Below are positions 1-9,168 of a DNA stretch of 64,000 nucleotides, piece after piece; positions within the stretch are counted from its first letter, which is position 1, and every line of letters starts with the position of its first letter. A model generated the notes under the pieces. The model was not told where the DNA came from. It did not search any database and was given only the letters and a program-made list of their open reading frames with translations. The stretch comes from Chloracidobacterium sp. (GTDB taxonomy: Bacteria; Acidobacteriota; Blastocatellia; Pyrinomonadales; Pyrinomonadaceae). The translations under genes were made by a program, and so were the position numbers. The stretch is from the NCBI GenBank assembly GCA_016711345.1, contig JADJTD010000001.1, positions 1,426,001 to 1,490,000 on the forward strand, read 5' to 3'.

Positions 1-428
1 ATCGAATTTGTATAAAACCTGACATTTAAGCCGATTGGAGCTGAGGAGGAATTGACATACCAACTGCCCACGACATTTACCTGCGTGATATTCCATACGG
101 TCCCCGAAGGAACAACGAAATCGTCAGCTACTTCGCGATACAGATTCCAAGTTGGGGGACCACTTATGAGAGAAAAGTCAGTTGAATCCGTTTTCTGACC
201 GCTATTACCGCTCGTCTGGTCGTATAGGATCGCAGTCGTAGCCTCTGCGACTCCGAATGGGTAACCGAGACCGAGCGTGTCGCTTGCGGGCAAGCCAAAG
301 ATACTCACGCTACCTCCGGTTTGGCTCATGCCGATTCCGCTGATCGTCAATATCACAGCAAGAGCTGCGGCCGCGTAATATCCTCTTACGTTGAAACAAA
401 ATGCTCTGGTGTTAATGTTCTTTTTCAT
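1..428 (-). CDS. Exported protein of unknown function, N-terminal part
   Basis: The reading frame starts at the ATG at 428 and runs off the left edge, so only about 142 residues are visible. It begins with basic residues (MKKNINTR) and a hydrophobic stretch (AAAALAVILTISGIGMS), a typical signal peptide. The mature part contains DDFVVPSGTVWNI, a style common in large secreted surface proteins whose beta-sandwich domain follows. The start is backed by a GGAGAGGAA Shine-Dalgarno about 4 bases upstream. A promoter-like element shared with two other genes lies at 464-501. It is transcribed in the same direction as the FG-GAP gene to its right. No function can be assigned. Confidence 0.75.
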   Translation of the reverse strand, partial: MKKNINTRAFCFNVRGYYAAAALAVILTISGIGMSQTGGSVSIFGLPASDTLGLGYPFGVAEATTAILYDQTSGNSGQKTDSTDFSLISGPPTWNLYREVADDFVVPSGTVWNITQVNVVGSWYVNSSSAPIGLNVRFYTNS

Positions 429-463
429 GGTTCCTCTCCGTTTTTTAGAATTGAAATTTTCCG

Positions 464-501
464 TATCTAATAAGAAATGACGGAAGAGCGAAAACACTAC
501 A
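464..501 (-). promoter_or_regulatory. Shared 38-bp promoter-like element, copy 1
   Basis: Read on the minus strand this is TGTAGTGTTTT, ten variable bases, then TCATTTCTTATTAGATA. It ends 36 bp before the start of the exported protein at 428. The same element aligns without gaps at 5159-5196 (before the GH5 gene) and 9061-9098 (before the anti-sigma-like gene). Two fixed blocks at constant spacing suggest an alternative sigma factor promoter; the ECF sigma gene at 8430 is the obvious candidate. The functional reading is inference. Confidence 0.55.
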
Positions 502-602
502 CGATTTTTTTCGTGGCTCGGATTTGATCACAAGCCCATTTAAACGAAAAAGACGGGCAAGAAAAGTCTCACCCGTCTAATTTTCACGAAAGTCCAATTT
601 TA

Positions 603-2630
603 TTAGTATCGAAAAGCGGCTTGGGTCGGCCTATCGCCATTTGAACCGAATTGGAAAGCGACAAAGGAGCCATCTGAGCTGTTTTGCCGGTACCATTTGC
701 CGTCTGATGGACGGAAAACACAGATATCTACTTTTCCGTCGCCGTCAAAATCGTCCTGTGCCGGAATGTCGAAAGAAAGCCCGAAGTTGAAATACGTCAC
801 CGCTCCGTTCAAGCTGCTCAGCACATACCAGAAGCCGTTCGATGGGCGATAGACGGCAATGTCCGTCTTGTTATCTCCATCGTAGTCGCCGGGAACCGTT
901 AGATCAGTAGATATGCCAAATTGAACGCCAAAAAATGAGCCGTTTGAACTGTTGAGCCTGTACCATGAGCCATTCGACGGTCGAAATACAGCAATGTCAG
1001 ACTTTCCGTCATCGTCAAAATCACCAACCGTCGGCTTGTCTCCATTCAAACCGAATTGAATTGAAACGAAAACTCCATCTGAGCTATTTTGCCGATACCA
1101 TGTGCCCGTCGAAGGGCGAAACACAGAAAGGTCAGCTTTTCCGTCGCCGTCGTAATCGGCCGGCGTCGGGAGATCTTCGGCCAGTCCGAATGCGAAATAT
1201 GAGAAGGCACCATTGGAGCTGTTTGTGATATACCAGAAACCGTTCGAGGGCCGATAAACCGCAATGTCCGTCTTGCCGTCACCATCATAATCCGCCGGCA
1301 CGATTCTGTCTGTCGAGAGGCCAAACTGGTTCCCAAAGAAACCGTTCTGGGATTGCTGCAAGTACCATGCTCCCGTTGATGGCCTGAAAACTGAAATGTC
1401 GCTCTTTCCGTCGCCCTCATAATCAAAGGTTGAGCGTTTGGGAAATGTGCAGGTGTTCTTCAATCGAACTATTTTGTTGTCACCTACTTCTTTTAAGACT
1501 AATAGATCGGGGCTTCGGTTATGGTCGAAATCAACCGCATAGACCTTTTCCGATCTCCCAACTTCAGCAGTGAAATTATACGCTCCGCTAAAATTTCCGG
1601 CATCTGCGTTCAGAAGTATCGTAAGATTATTGCTGCCTGATGAGCCATTATTTGCCGATGCAATATCGGGCTTGCCATCGGCGTTAAGATCAGCTACAGC
1701 GAGATGATTGGCTGAGGTTGTAACCGGAAAGGTGTTAGGTGTTGGAACGGAAAATAGGCCGCTTCCGGCACCTAATCTAATATTCACTACACTTCCAGGT
1801 GCACTGGCGGAGTAACTTGCAGTTGCAAGATCCATGACACCATCGCGGTTGAAATCTCCAATTTCAATATCCTGTTGGCTCCCGGCTAGGTTGGACGGGA
1901 CGGTCGGCGGGTTGCTAAAAGTGAAGTTTCCGTTCCCAAGTTTAACTGAAACTGTATCGTTATTGTTAACGGTCAGAAAGTCCGGGTTGTTATCCCCGTT
2001 GAAACTGCCCGTGACTATGGCAATCGGCGCGGGATTTGAGCCGCCAGTAATTCCGGTAGGTATTGTGATAGCCGTCCCAAAATTGCCGTTGCCGTTGTTC
2101 GGTAAAATAGCCGCAACTCTGCCGTTAAAATCAGCAGTTACAATATCTATCTTGCCATCATTATTAAAATCCGCTGTCGCTATATCTTCTGGATCACTTC
2201 CAATTGGAAATGAAGTCGGGGTGCTAAAACCGCCGTTGCCGTTGCCGAATAATACGGCAACAACATAATTTGAACTTGGACCGCCGACAACCGCAAGGTC
2301 GAGCAAGCCATCCTGATTCAGTTCTGCCACGGTAATTCCTACAACATTTGACTCCACTGCGGAGTAGTCAACGCCCGTCCAGGCAAAACTGCCAGCGCTG
2401 TTGCCTAGCCAGATTTGTACCAAACCACCGTTGGGGGACAAACTGTCTCGCAAAATCGCCAGATCCGGTTTTCCGTCGCGGTTAAAATCTCCCGGCGCTA
2501 ATGCCAGCGGACGATTGACCGTCAATGCCGGCAAAGTATCAAATGTCGGCGTCAGACAAACTGATTTCGCCACTTTGGCAAAACAAAACACCAATAAAAG
2601 GGACATCACATATACGGATTTCTTTTTCAT
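603..2630 (-). CDS. Secreted FG-GAP/VCBS repeat protein
   Basis: The protein has 675 residues, with a signal peptide (MKKKSVYVMSLLLVFCF) followed by two kinds of calcium-binding repeats. Residues about 30-390 hold FG-GAP/VCBS blades with DFNRDGKPDLA-type loops, as in beta-propellers. Residues about 400-675 hold six tandem units of about 45 residues, each with a D[YF]DGDGK.D loop, [SI]VFRPS or AVYRPS, and a WY motif. Alternating Asp residues are the predicted calcium ligands. Such proteins are usually surface-exposed or released and bind ligands or sugars; no catalytic site is visible. It follows the CsgG-like gene after 41 bp on the same strand, so the two are probably co-transcribed. Confidence 0.85.
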   Translation of the reverse strand: MKKKSVYVMSLLLVFCFAKVAKSVCLTPTFDTLPALTVNRPLALAPGDFNRDGKPDLAILRDSLSPNGGLVQIWLGNSAGSFAWTGVDYSAVESNVVGITVAELNQDGLLDLAVVGGPSSNYVVAVLFGNGNGGFSTPTSFPIGSDPEDIATADFNNDGKIDIVTADFNGRVAAILPNNGNGNFGTAITIPTGITGGSNPAPIAIVTGSFNGDNNPDFLTVNNNDTVSVKLGNGNFTFSNPPTVPSNLAGSQQDIEIGDFNRDGVMDLATASYSASAPGSVVNIRLGAGSGLFSVPTPNTFPVTTSANHLAVADLNADGKPDIASANNGSSGSNNLTILLNADAGNFSGAYNFTAEVGRSEKVYAVDFDHNRSPDLLVLKEVGDNKIVRLKNTCTFPKRSTFDYEGDGKSDISVFRPSTGAWYLQQSQNGFFGNQFGLSTDRIVPADYDGDGKTDIAVYRPSNGFWYITNSSNGAFSYFAFGLAEDLPTPADYDGDGKADLSVFRPSTGTWYRQNSSDGVFVSIQFGLNGDKPTVGDFDDDGKSDIAVFRPSNGSWYRLNSSNGSFFGVQFGISTDLTVPGDYDGDNKTDIAVYRPSNGFWYVLSSLNGAVTYFNFGLSFDIPAQDDFDGDGKVDICVFRPSDGKWYRQNSSDGSFVAFQFGSNGDRPTQAAFRY

Positions 2631-2671
2631 ATTTACTCCTCAATATTCGTTCAAGCCGGAAATTTCCGATA

Positions 2672-4120
2672 TTATTTCGCTATTTCGATCTCGATCTTGT
2701 TACCTGATACCCCGATGATATTGACTCGCGGCTGGCCAAATCTTGCGGACGAGATCGCGTCGGCCACTTTCTCAGTCGAACCATCGAATTGTATGTCCAG
2801 ACGGGCAACATTTAGCGTCATACTTTTACTTACCTTGCGAACTCCAGCGATCCGTTCGACATTTCTGGCAAACTGACTTAGTTGGTCCCAACTGATATTT
2901 GAGATCAGTATCTCAACACCGGAGGTCGAGGAGGCGGAGCCTGAGGATGATTCGCACATTTGACCGATGAAATAATCAGCCCATTCTCCGCCCGCATTTC
3001 TGAGAGCCCCCTTGGCCGATACAAATTCGGCGACGTCCAAACCCGTTCCGAATTTGCCGTCGGTTGCGAGGATCCTGGCTGTGTCGGTTTGAATCGCTCT
3101 GGCCTCGACGCGGGCTCGAGTGGAAACAAAACGACCCTGGCGACTAGAAAATTCGCTGAAAGCCTCGCCGATAATGATAATATCTGCTCTAAATTCAACT
3201 CCCAGAGCCGCAGCAGCCTGAGGATTATTGATGGCTGTAAGTACCTTTTCACGGTTGCGGATAGCCGCAATTTGCGACTGATCAATAACATTAAATCCCT
3301 GTGCCACTAATCGCTTGATAATTTCGGTCTCTCCCGCGGGGTCTGGAATTCTCTGCGAGATATGTGTCTCGGGAATCACGACCATGATTCGCTTGTTTTT
3401 TGCACTTAGAGGGATCGCGCATTCTTTTGCGGTAGTTTCGGGAGGTACTGGGGTTGCGACTATTACAGGCTTAACGGAGCCGATTTTCTGGATAATCTCC
3501 AAAACGGCGTTCTTCATGCCTTTTTCAACTGCGTTTGGCATTGCATTGCTTCGAAAGCCGTCAATATCGAGCCAGCCTCCGCTGCCATAAGAATTCATCC
3601 CAAAGGCGGTTTGATCCGCATTGAACTGTTTTGAAAAAACGATTACTCCTGATGTTGAATCGATTATCTGAAGATTGAACTTCACTTTGGCTGAGTAACT
3701 GGATGCATACCTGTCTATACCTGGTATCCGCGGACAAAACGAACAAACTCGGCCAGACTTTTCACTGAAATTTATTGGGGTTAAAGTTATCAGAAATTGT
3801 GCACCCAATAGTCGTCCGGTTTTCGCCGCGGTGGGGCCATCGACAAAACCGGTAAGTCCAAATCCTTGTTCCTCGATGGCAGCGTTTACCCGTGCTCGAT
3901 CCACGACTGTAAATCTGCCGTTGTTTACAAGTTCGTTGACAAGTGCAGCACCCAGATTCTGTCTCAATGATGGATAGTAGTACTCACTAGTTCCAAATGA
4001 TGTCACCGCGATTGTTACTTTTCCGTTACCTCCCGATTGGGCCCGAGCTGTAGTAACCGATGCCAAACAACAAACGACTAGAACGAGACGTATTACGTTG
4101 CTAAACCTGTGTGTTTTCAT
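2672..4120 (-). CDS. CsgG-family secreted protein with a second alpha/beta domain
   Basis: The protein has 482 residues and starts with a signal peptide (ending TTARAQS). Residues about 33-220 resemble the CsgG/curli assembly fold: VTIAVTSFGTSEYYY, then NELVNNGRFTVVDR, and LGAQFLITLTP. Residues about 240-390 look like a second, more distant copy (GFNVIDQSQ, RADIIIIGEAF). The last 80 residues form a small alpha/beta domain (GVRKVSKSMTLNVARLDIQF) seen in periplasmic lipoprotein-handling families. CsgG proteins form outer-membrane export pores, but this one lacks an obvious lipobox, so a pore role is not certain. It lies between the GH5 and FG-GAP genes with short gaps (59 and 41 bp), which suggests one operon of exported proteins. 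Confidence 0.75.
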   Translation of the reverse strand: MKTHRFSNVIRLVLVVCCLASVTTARAQSGGNGKVTIAVTSFGTSEYYYPSLRQNLGAALVNELVNNGRFTVVDRARVNAAIEEQGFGLTGFVDGPTAAKTGRLLGAQFLITLTPINFSEKSGRVCSFCPRIPGIDRYASSYSAKVKFNLQIIDSTSGVIVFSKQFNADQTAFGMNSYGSGGWLDIDGFRSNAMPNAVEKGMKNAVLEIIQKIGSVKPVIVATPVPPETTAKECAIPLSAKNKRIMVVIPETHISQRIPDPAGETEIIKRLVAQGFNVIDQSQIAAIRNREKVLTAINNPQAAAALGVEFRADIIIIGEAFSEFSSRQGRFVSTRARVEARAIQTDTARILATDGKFGTGLDVAEFVSAKGALRNAGGEWADYFIGQMCESSSGSASSTSGVEILISNISWDQLSQFARNVERIAGVRKVSKSMTLNVARLDIQFDGSTEKVADAISSARFGQPRVNIIGVSGNKIEIEIAK

Positions 4121-4179
4121 ATTTCCTCCAAATCGAAAAAGTTCAAAGAACGTGTATCTCTAAGGGATACTGAACAGCC

Positions 4180-5127
4180 CTAACCTCGGAGCCAGCTAGT
4201 TAGGATCCGCCAAGCGTCTTGGTTTAATTCATAATTCCAAACATCAGCCTCTCTGAATGCATGGACAGTCAGGTGGATTCCTTTCGTTTTGCACTCGGTG
4301 GTAAAATCACGCAGGAATCTTGCTGCGTCTCGGTGGCTCCGGTTTATCCCGACTTCGCCGATATAAACTGGAACTCCATGAGTAGCCCCGAATCGGCGCA
4401 CGTTTTCAAGTTTTGCCTGTAACTGAGCAAGGGTATAGGCCGTGCTGCTAGCACTACCAGCACTTCCAACGTACCGATAACGACTGGAAACGCTTGGGTC
4501 GTAGAATTGAACAGTTGGCCACCAATCCCAAAAATGAAATTCGACAATTTGATTTGAAATGCCGGGCAATGGGCGAAAAGTAGAGCTTGATGCTTGACTC
4601 GTTGTTGATCCGCGGGCAGCGTAAACGATCGCGTTGTGTGAATCATGCGCTCGAATTGTCTGCGCAGCGCGGAGTGCAATTCGGCTCCAATCTGAATTCG
4701 CCGGTTCATTCAACAGGTCGTACCAAACCCGCGACTTATTCGCGAAACGCTGAGCAAACAATCCCCATTTGGCGACGAAATTATTTTCATCAGTAATTGT
4801 TGAGCAATTCGCTGATCCGGGAGGACAGGGGCCGGGGTGATGAAAATCCAAAACCGTAACAATTCCACGCGAATTTGCTACTGCCTGTACTTGCTCTGCA
4901 AAGCTTAACCAGCAACCAACATCACAGTATGAAGTACTGAAGTAGATCGGAAACCGAACAAGATTTCCACCGTCGTCAGCGATCAGATTCACATCATGCT
5001 GAGCTTTTGCCACGTTTATCGAGAGCGTATCCAGCATAAATCCCCGTCTCGGAAGAGCCGCGGAACTTCCTGAAATACAGAATATGAATGCTATGGTTAG
5101 CAATAATTTAGTAGTTAAGTGATTCAT
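4180..5127 (-). CDS. Secreted glycoside hydrolase family 5 (cellulase-like)
   Basis: The protein has 315 residues and a signal peptide (LLLTIAFIFCISGSSAA). The fold motifs are those of GH5: RFPIYFST, VLDFHHPG, WYDLLNEPANS with the predicted acid/base Glu at residue 141, FHFWDWWP, and YIGEVGINR with the predicted nucleophile Glu at residue 258. Known GH5 enzymes cleave beta-1,4-glucans or mannans with retention; the substrate here cannot be read from sequence. The length suits a bare catalytic domain without a carbohydrate-binding module. The ATG at 5127 is preceded by AAGGAG. The shared promoter-like element lies 32 bp upstream. First gene of the leftward secreted set. Confidence 0.85.
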   Translation of the reverse strand: MNHLTTKLLLTIAFIFCISGSSAALPRRGFMLDTLSINVAKAQHDVNLIADDGGNLVRFPIYFSTSYCDVGCWLSFAEQVQAVANSRGIVTVLDFHHPGPCPPGSANCSTITDENNFVAKWGLFAQRFANKSRVWYDLLNEPANSDWSRIALRAAQTIRAHDSHNAIVYAARGSTTSQASSSTFRPLPGISNQIVEFHFWDWWPTVQFYDPSVSSRYRYVGSAGSASSTAYTLAQLQAKLENVRRFGATHGVPVYIGEVGINRSHRDAARFLRDFTTECKTKGIHLTVHAFREADVWNYELNQDAWRILTSWLRG

Positions 5128-5158
5128 TCTTTTTTCTCCTTTTCGAAATTGATCTCAA

Positions 5159-5196
5159 TATCTATTAAGGAATGACTCGAAGAAAAAAACACTACA
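5159..5196 (-). promoter_or_regulatory. Shared 38-bp promoter-like element, copy 2
   Basis: Minus-strand reading: TGTAGTGTTTT, ten bases, TCATTCCTTAATAGATA, ending 32 bp before the GH5 start codon. It aligns without gaps to the copies at 464-501 and 9061-9098. It sits in the divergent region between the GH5 gene and the first CHAT gene. Confidence 0.55.
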
Positions 5197-5328
5197 TTTT
5201 TTTAAAAACTGGTTTGCGGTGAAGTGAAACAATGGAAATGGATGGAAACCTGGACGTGGCTAAGAATAAGGAGCTTGAAAAATCTCATCAATTAATCGAT
5301 AATCCTTGAACAATCGGAGATCAATATT

Positions 5329-8300
5329 ATGCGGATGCCAGCAATTGGAGGGGTGTTAGTGGTTTTGCTAGTCTGTGTTTTGCCGCATGTTCGCGGACAA
5401 GAAACCCAGCATCCACTCTTAATTTCTGGGAAGTCACTCGAACGCGAGCTAAAAGGCGACGACGTCCATTCGTATAACCTCGAGCTGACCGCCGGGCATT
5501 TTCTCAATCTCGTCGTTGAACAAAAAGGGATTGATGTGGTCGTGACTCTGTTTGACCCGAACGGCAAAAAATCGTGGGAAGTTGACGGCCCGAACGGAGC
5601 GGATGGACCTGAAGCGGTTTCAATAATTGCCGAAATCTCAGGAAACTACCGTCTGGAAGTGCGGTCGCTTGAAAAAACGGCGACACCCGCCAAATATGAG
5701 ATAGAAATTAAAGAACTGAGAATTTCAACTGAAAAAGACAAAAGTCGCGTTGCCGCCGAACAAATATTTACGCAAGGCCGTCAAATTGAATCAGTCGGTA
5801 CCGCACAATCATTACGGCAAGCTATCCAATATTATGAAAAAACCCTGACGATATTTCGCAGTATTGGAGAAACCAACCGCGAAGCGGACGCACTGAACAC
5901 CATTGCCGTTCAATACTATTCGCTTGGAGAAATTCGGAAGGCGCTCGAATACAGTCTAAAAGCAGTTCCGCTTTTTCATGCCGTCGAGAATTATCCTGAT
6001 GAGGGAGCGACACTCCACAATACTTCCCTTTTATATTACACGCTTGGCGAATACGGAAAATCGCTCGAATACCTCTATAGATCTTTGGATATATGGAAAA
6101 AGCTCGACAATAAGTTGGGCGAAGCGAATGCCCTAAACGGGATTGCCAAAAATTACTCAAGTTTGGGCGAATCCGAGAAAGGGTTGACTCATTATCAAGA
6201 GGCTTTAATTATAGCCAGAACTTTTTTACCTAATAACAAAAAAATCGAAGCCCAAGTATTAAGAAATCTCGGCGGATTGTTTCTTGAAATTGGTCAGAAC
6301 CAAAAAGCCGTTGAACATTACAATTTAGCTCTGCCTATTTTTAAACATCTGAATGACAAACACGGCGAATCAAACGTTCTGTCCGGTATCGCCTCCGTTT
6401 ATAAAAATTCCGATAGCAAGACGGAAAAACTAAAAGCAATTAAATTTTTCGAGCAGGCATTGTCAATTCAGAAAATTATCGGTGACAAAAACGGTGAAGC
6501 CCATACCTTGCAAAATATTGGTGTGATTCTTTTTGATTTGGGCGAAAAACTGAGCGGGATTGAGCATTATTTAAACTCGCTGATAATCAGCCGGGAAGTC
6601 GGCAATAAACAATTGGAAGCCGAAGGTTTATTAAATCTGATGATTGCTTATAAATCTTTCGGCATGTCAAAGCTGGCCGGATGTTACGGAAAGCTTTCCG
6701 TAAATAATCTACAAAACCTTCGACAATCGCAGCAGAATTTAGATTATCAAACTCAAAAAAGTTTTCTGCGAAAAATTGGACGCAGTTATCGAGAACTAAT
6801 CGACTTGTTGATTTCACAAGGTCGCCTGGCTGAAGCTCAACAAGCTCTTAATGTTTTCAAAGATCAACAATTTTTTGATTTTGAACAAAAACAACAATTA
6901 AATCCGCTGTCGTTCACGCCCCGTGAAGCTGAAATGGTTTCACGTTTTGATCGGATATTCAATGAAATTGGCGCAACCCGCGGCAAGATTTCGGAACTCC
7001 GGCGCATAGTAGGAAATCGTCCGCCGAATGAGGATGAAGCCAAACAATTACAGCAACTCGAATTGCAGCTCAAAACCGCGAAGGACGAATTAAACAATTT
7101 TATCAAACAAGCCGAAATCGAATTTGCCGCGCCATCCGACGAGAAGGATAAAATCCCGGAAATTGCCGACCTGAAAGAAATGCAAACCGCTATGCGCGAG
7201 CTTTCGCAGCAGACCGGACAAAAAACGGCTGCTGTTTATCAATTCGTTGGCGATGAAAAATACAGTTCGCTGTTGATTACATCCGACTCGATTGAAGTGG
7301 CTTCTTACCCGATAAAAGGTGCGGAACTCAACCGGAAAGCCTTGCAGTTGTGGAAGCTGTTACAGTCACCGGAGAGTGATCCGCGTCCACTTGCCGCAGA
7401 TCTTTATAAAATAGTTTTTGCGCCGCTGGCGCCAAAACTGCCAAAAGATACGAGAACGATTCTCTGGTCTCTGGACGGCAGTCTGCGCTACGTCCCGGTT
7501 GCAGCATTGTATGACGGAAGGAATTATCTGGTCGAAAAGTATCAAAATGTGCTATTTACTCGTGCCGACAAAGAGAGACTTACTCGTCAGGTATCGACTC
7601 ACTGGACAGGAGCAGGATTTGGAACCACAAAGGCCCATACGGTTGAATTACAGGGCAAACGTTTCGCCTTTGATGCGCTAGGCCAGGTAACCTTTGAGAT
7701 GGGTCGCATTTTTAAGCAGGCTGACTCAAAGGGCTTATATGATGGGGACGTCTTGTTGGACGACAAATTCACAAAATCCTCAATGCTAGCCGAGCTAAAA
7801 ACGCCTCGTTCATTTGTTCACATCTCATCACACTTTAGATTTGAACCCGGGAATGAAGCCCGCTCATTTCTTTTGCTGGGCGATGGAGATGTCTTTACTC
7901 TGAATGAAATGAAACGCGAACGCGATCTGTTCAAAGGCGTCGAGCTATTGACGCTTTCTGCATGTCAAACAGCATCGCAGCTGACTGACGCAAATGGACG
8001 TGAAGTCGATGCACTGGCTGAATTGGCACAACGATTGGGCGCTGGAGCGGTCATGGCCTCGCTTTGGGACGTCGATGACATTTCCACTGCGGATTTGATG
8101 AGTAACTTCTATGGTGCTTACCGTAAAGATCGAAAATCAACCGGAGCAACCAAGGCTCAGGCATTACAGCAGGCGCAGCTTTCGTTACTAAACGGCCAGA
8201 TCAAACGCACACCGTTAAATAATAAACGTAGGGCGAAAGATTCGGAAAACTTTTACGCTGAGATCAAAATAGACAACGCATACAAAATACCATACAAAAC

Positions 8301-8370
8301 GAAAGCTAGCGCTCCACTTGCTCATCCGTTCTATTGGGCGCCATTTGTTATTTTTGGTAATTATAAGTAG
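5329..8370 (+). CDS. Exported PPC-TPR-CHAT protein (caspase-like peptidase fold)
   Basis: The protein has 1013 residues. It starts with a signal peptide (GGVLVVLLVCVLPHVRGQ), then a PPC-like beta-sandwich (about 28-130: SYNLELTAGHFLNLVVEQ...GNYRLEVRSLE), TPR repeats (about 145-470), a charged helical linker (about 535-610) and a C-terminal CHAT domain (about 680-1013). The CHAT dyad is visible: His835 in HISSHF and Cys879 in LSACQT, 44 residues apart. CHAT proteins are cysteine peptidases related to caspases and separase, usually activated through their repeats. The signal peptide and PPC domain place it outside the cytoplasm. Sixty bases downstream begins an ECF sigma factor, followed by a membrane anti-sigma-like gene. 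A close paralog lies at 10136-12739. Confidence 0.88.
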   Translation: MRMPAIGGVLVVLLVCVLPHVRGQETQHPLLISGKSLERELKGDDVHSYNLELTAGHFLNLVVEQKGIDVVVTLFDPNGKKSWEVDGPNGADGPEAVSIIAEISGNYRLEVRSLEKTATPAKYEIEIKELRISTEKDKSRVAAEQIFTQGRQIESVGTAQSLRQAIQYYEKTLTIFRSIGETNREADALNTIAVQYYSLGEIRKALEYSLKAVPLFHAVENYPDEGATLHNTSLLYYTLGEYGKSLEYLYRSLDIWKKLDNKLGEANALNGIAKNYSSLGESEKGLTHYQEALIIARTFLPNNKKIEAQVLRNLGGLFLEIGQNQKAVEHYNLALPIFKHLNDKHGESNVLSGIASVYKNSDSKTEKLKAIKFFEQALSIQKIIGDKNGEAHTLQNIGVILFDLGEKLSGIEHYLNSLIISREVGNKQLEAEGLLNLMIAYKSFGMSKLAGCYGKLSVNNLQNLRQSQQNLDYQTQKSFLRKIGRSYRELIDLLISQGRLAEAQQALNVFKDQQFFDFEQKQQLNPLSFTPREAEMVSRFDRIFNEIGATRGKISELRRIVGNRPPNEDEAKQLQQLELQLKTAKDELNNFIKQAEIEFAAPSDEKDKIPEIADLKEMQTAMRELSQQTGQKTAAVYQFVGDEKYSSLLITSDSIEVASYPIKGAELNRKALQLWKLLQSPESDPRPLAADLYKIVFAPLAPKLPKDTRTILWSLDGSLRYVPVAALYDGRNYLVEKYQNVLFTRADKERLTRQVSTHWTGAGFGTTKAHTVELQGKRFAFDALGQVTFEMGRIFKQADSKGLYDGDVLLDDKFTKSSMLAELKTPRSFVHISSHFRFEPGNEARSFLLLGDGDVFTLNEMKRERDLFKGVELLTLSACQTASQLTDANGREVDALAELAQRLGAGAVMASLWDVDDISTADLMSNFYGAYRKDRKSTGATKAQALQQAQLSLLNGQIKRTPLNNKRRAKDSENFYAEIKIDNAYKIPYKTKASAPLAHPFYWAPFVIFGNYK

Positions 8371-8429
8371 TTTTTACTTAATACAAAGTGTAATCTTTCC
8401 AAAACTCATCCAAAATTTGATTCGGAGAA

Positions 8430-9065
8430 ATGCGAGATACACAGAACAAAGCAAGATGGACATTGACTGCGGATGCCCTTGATTTGCTTATTGGTGCTAT
8501 TCAAAAAGATGGACTGGATGCCACTTCCGAATATATCCGCACCCGAAGCTCGCTTGTTCGATACTTCGAGACAAATGGAACAGCGGTAGATGCGGATATG
8601 CTTGCCGACGAGACACTTGACCGCGTCGCAAAGCAACTTGCGGAAGGTAAAGCCCTTGAACTCAGAGGTTCGAGGGCTTATTTCTTCGCCGTTGCTAGGC
8701 TTGTTTTGTTGGAAAATATTCGCCGGTCCCGGCGGTTTGTATCGATTGATGATCCTGATAACCCCACGGAGTTAGCTAACACAACCGAATCAGTAGTTGA
8801 AGATATGTATGATCGCATCAAACGTGAAATTGGTCTTGATGCCGTCGTCAAATGCAGAGACCGACTATCAGGCCAGGAAAGGGAAATTCTCGCTATCTAT
8901 GATGAAGGAAGAGGGCGAGAAAAAATAGACCGGCGAAACGCCCTGGCGGAAAAGCTTGGCAAGACGAAAAGCACACTAATTGTTGCAGTCTCGCGGATCC
9001 GAACCAAGATCAAAGATTGTGTTCGATCAAAACTCGGGCCTGATTTTGCTCTGGAAACCTTGTAG
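8430..9065 (+). CDS. ECF-type RNA polymerase sigma factor
   Basis: The protein has 211 residues. The N-terminal half matches sigma region 2 (ADETLDRVAKQL, then SRAYFFAVARLVLLENIRRSRR, the helix that contacts the -10 element). The C-terminal half is region 4, a helix-turn-helix (LSGQEREILAIYDEG...LAEKLGKTKSTLIVAVSRIRTKIK). It belongs to the divergent ECF types common in Acidobacteria. The ATG at 8430 follows GGAGAA. It sits 60 bp after the CHAT gene and before a single-pass membrane protein that is probably its anti-sigma partner. Likely regulated by that partner. The shared 38-bp element nearby may be its promoter target. Confidence 0.85.
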   Translation: MRDTQNKARWTLTADALDLLIGAIQKDGLDATSEYIRTRSSLVRYFETNGTAVDADMLADETLDRVAKQLAEGKALELRGSRAYFFAVARLVLLENIRRSRRFVSIDDPDNPTELANTTESVVEDMYDRIKREIGLDAVVKCRDRLSGQEREILAIYDEGRGREKIDRRNALAEKLGKTKSTLIVAVSRIRTKIKDCVRSKLGPDFALETL

Positions 9066-9098
9066 TGTTTTCAGGTTTCGACCATTTATTAATGGAAA
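9061..9098 (+). promoter_or_regulatory. Shared 38-bp promoter-like element, copy 3
   Basis: TGTAGTGTTTT, ten bases, then CCATTTATTAATGGAAA. It overlaps the last codons of the sigma gene and ends about 70 bp before the anti-sigma-like gene. The gapless match to copies at 464-501 and 5159-5196 suggests a common promoter. This copy is the most divergent in its second block. Confidence 0.5.
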
Positions 9099-9168
9099 TG
9101 GACATTCGCAAGAATGTGAGTTTGGTTTTGTTAATCGTGAAATATTATTTTTGTCTAAGTAGGTAACA

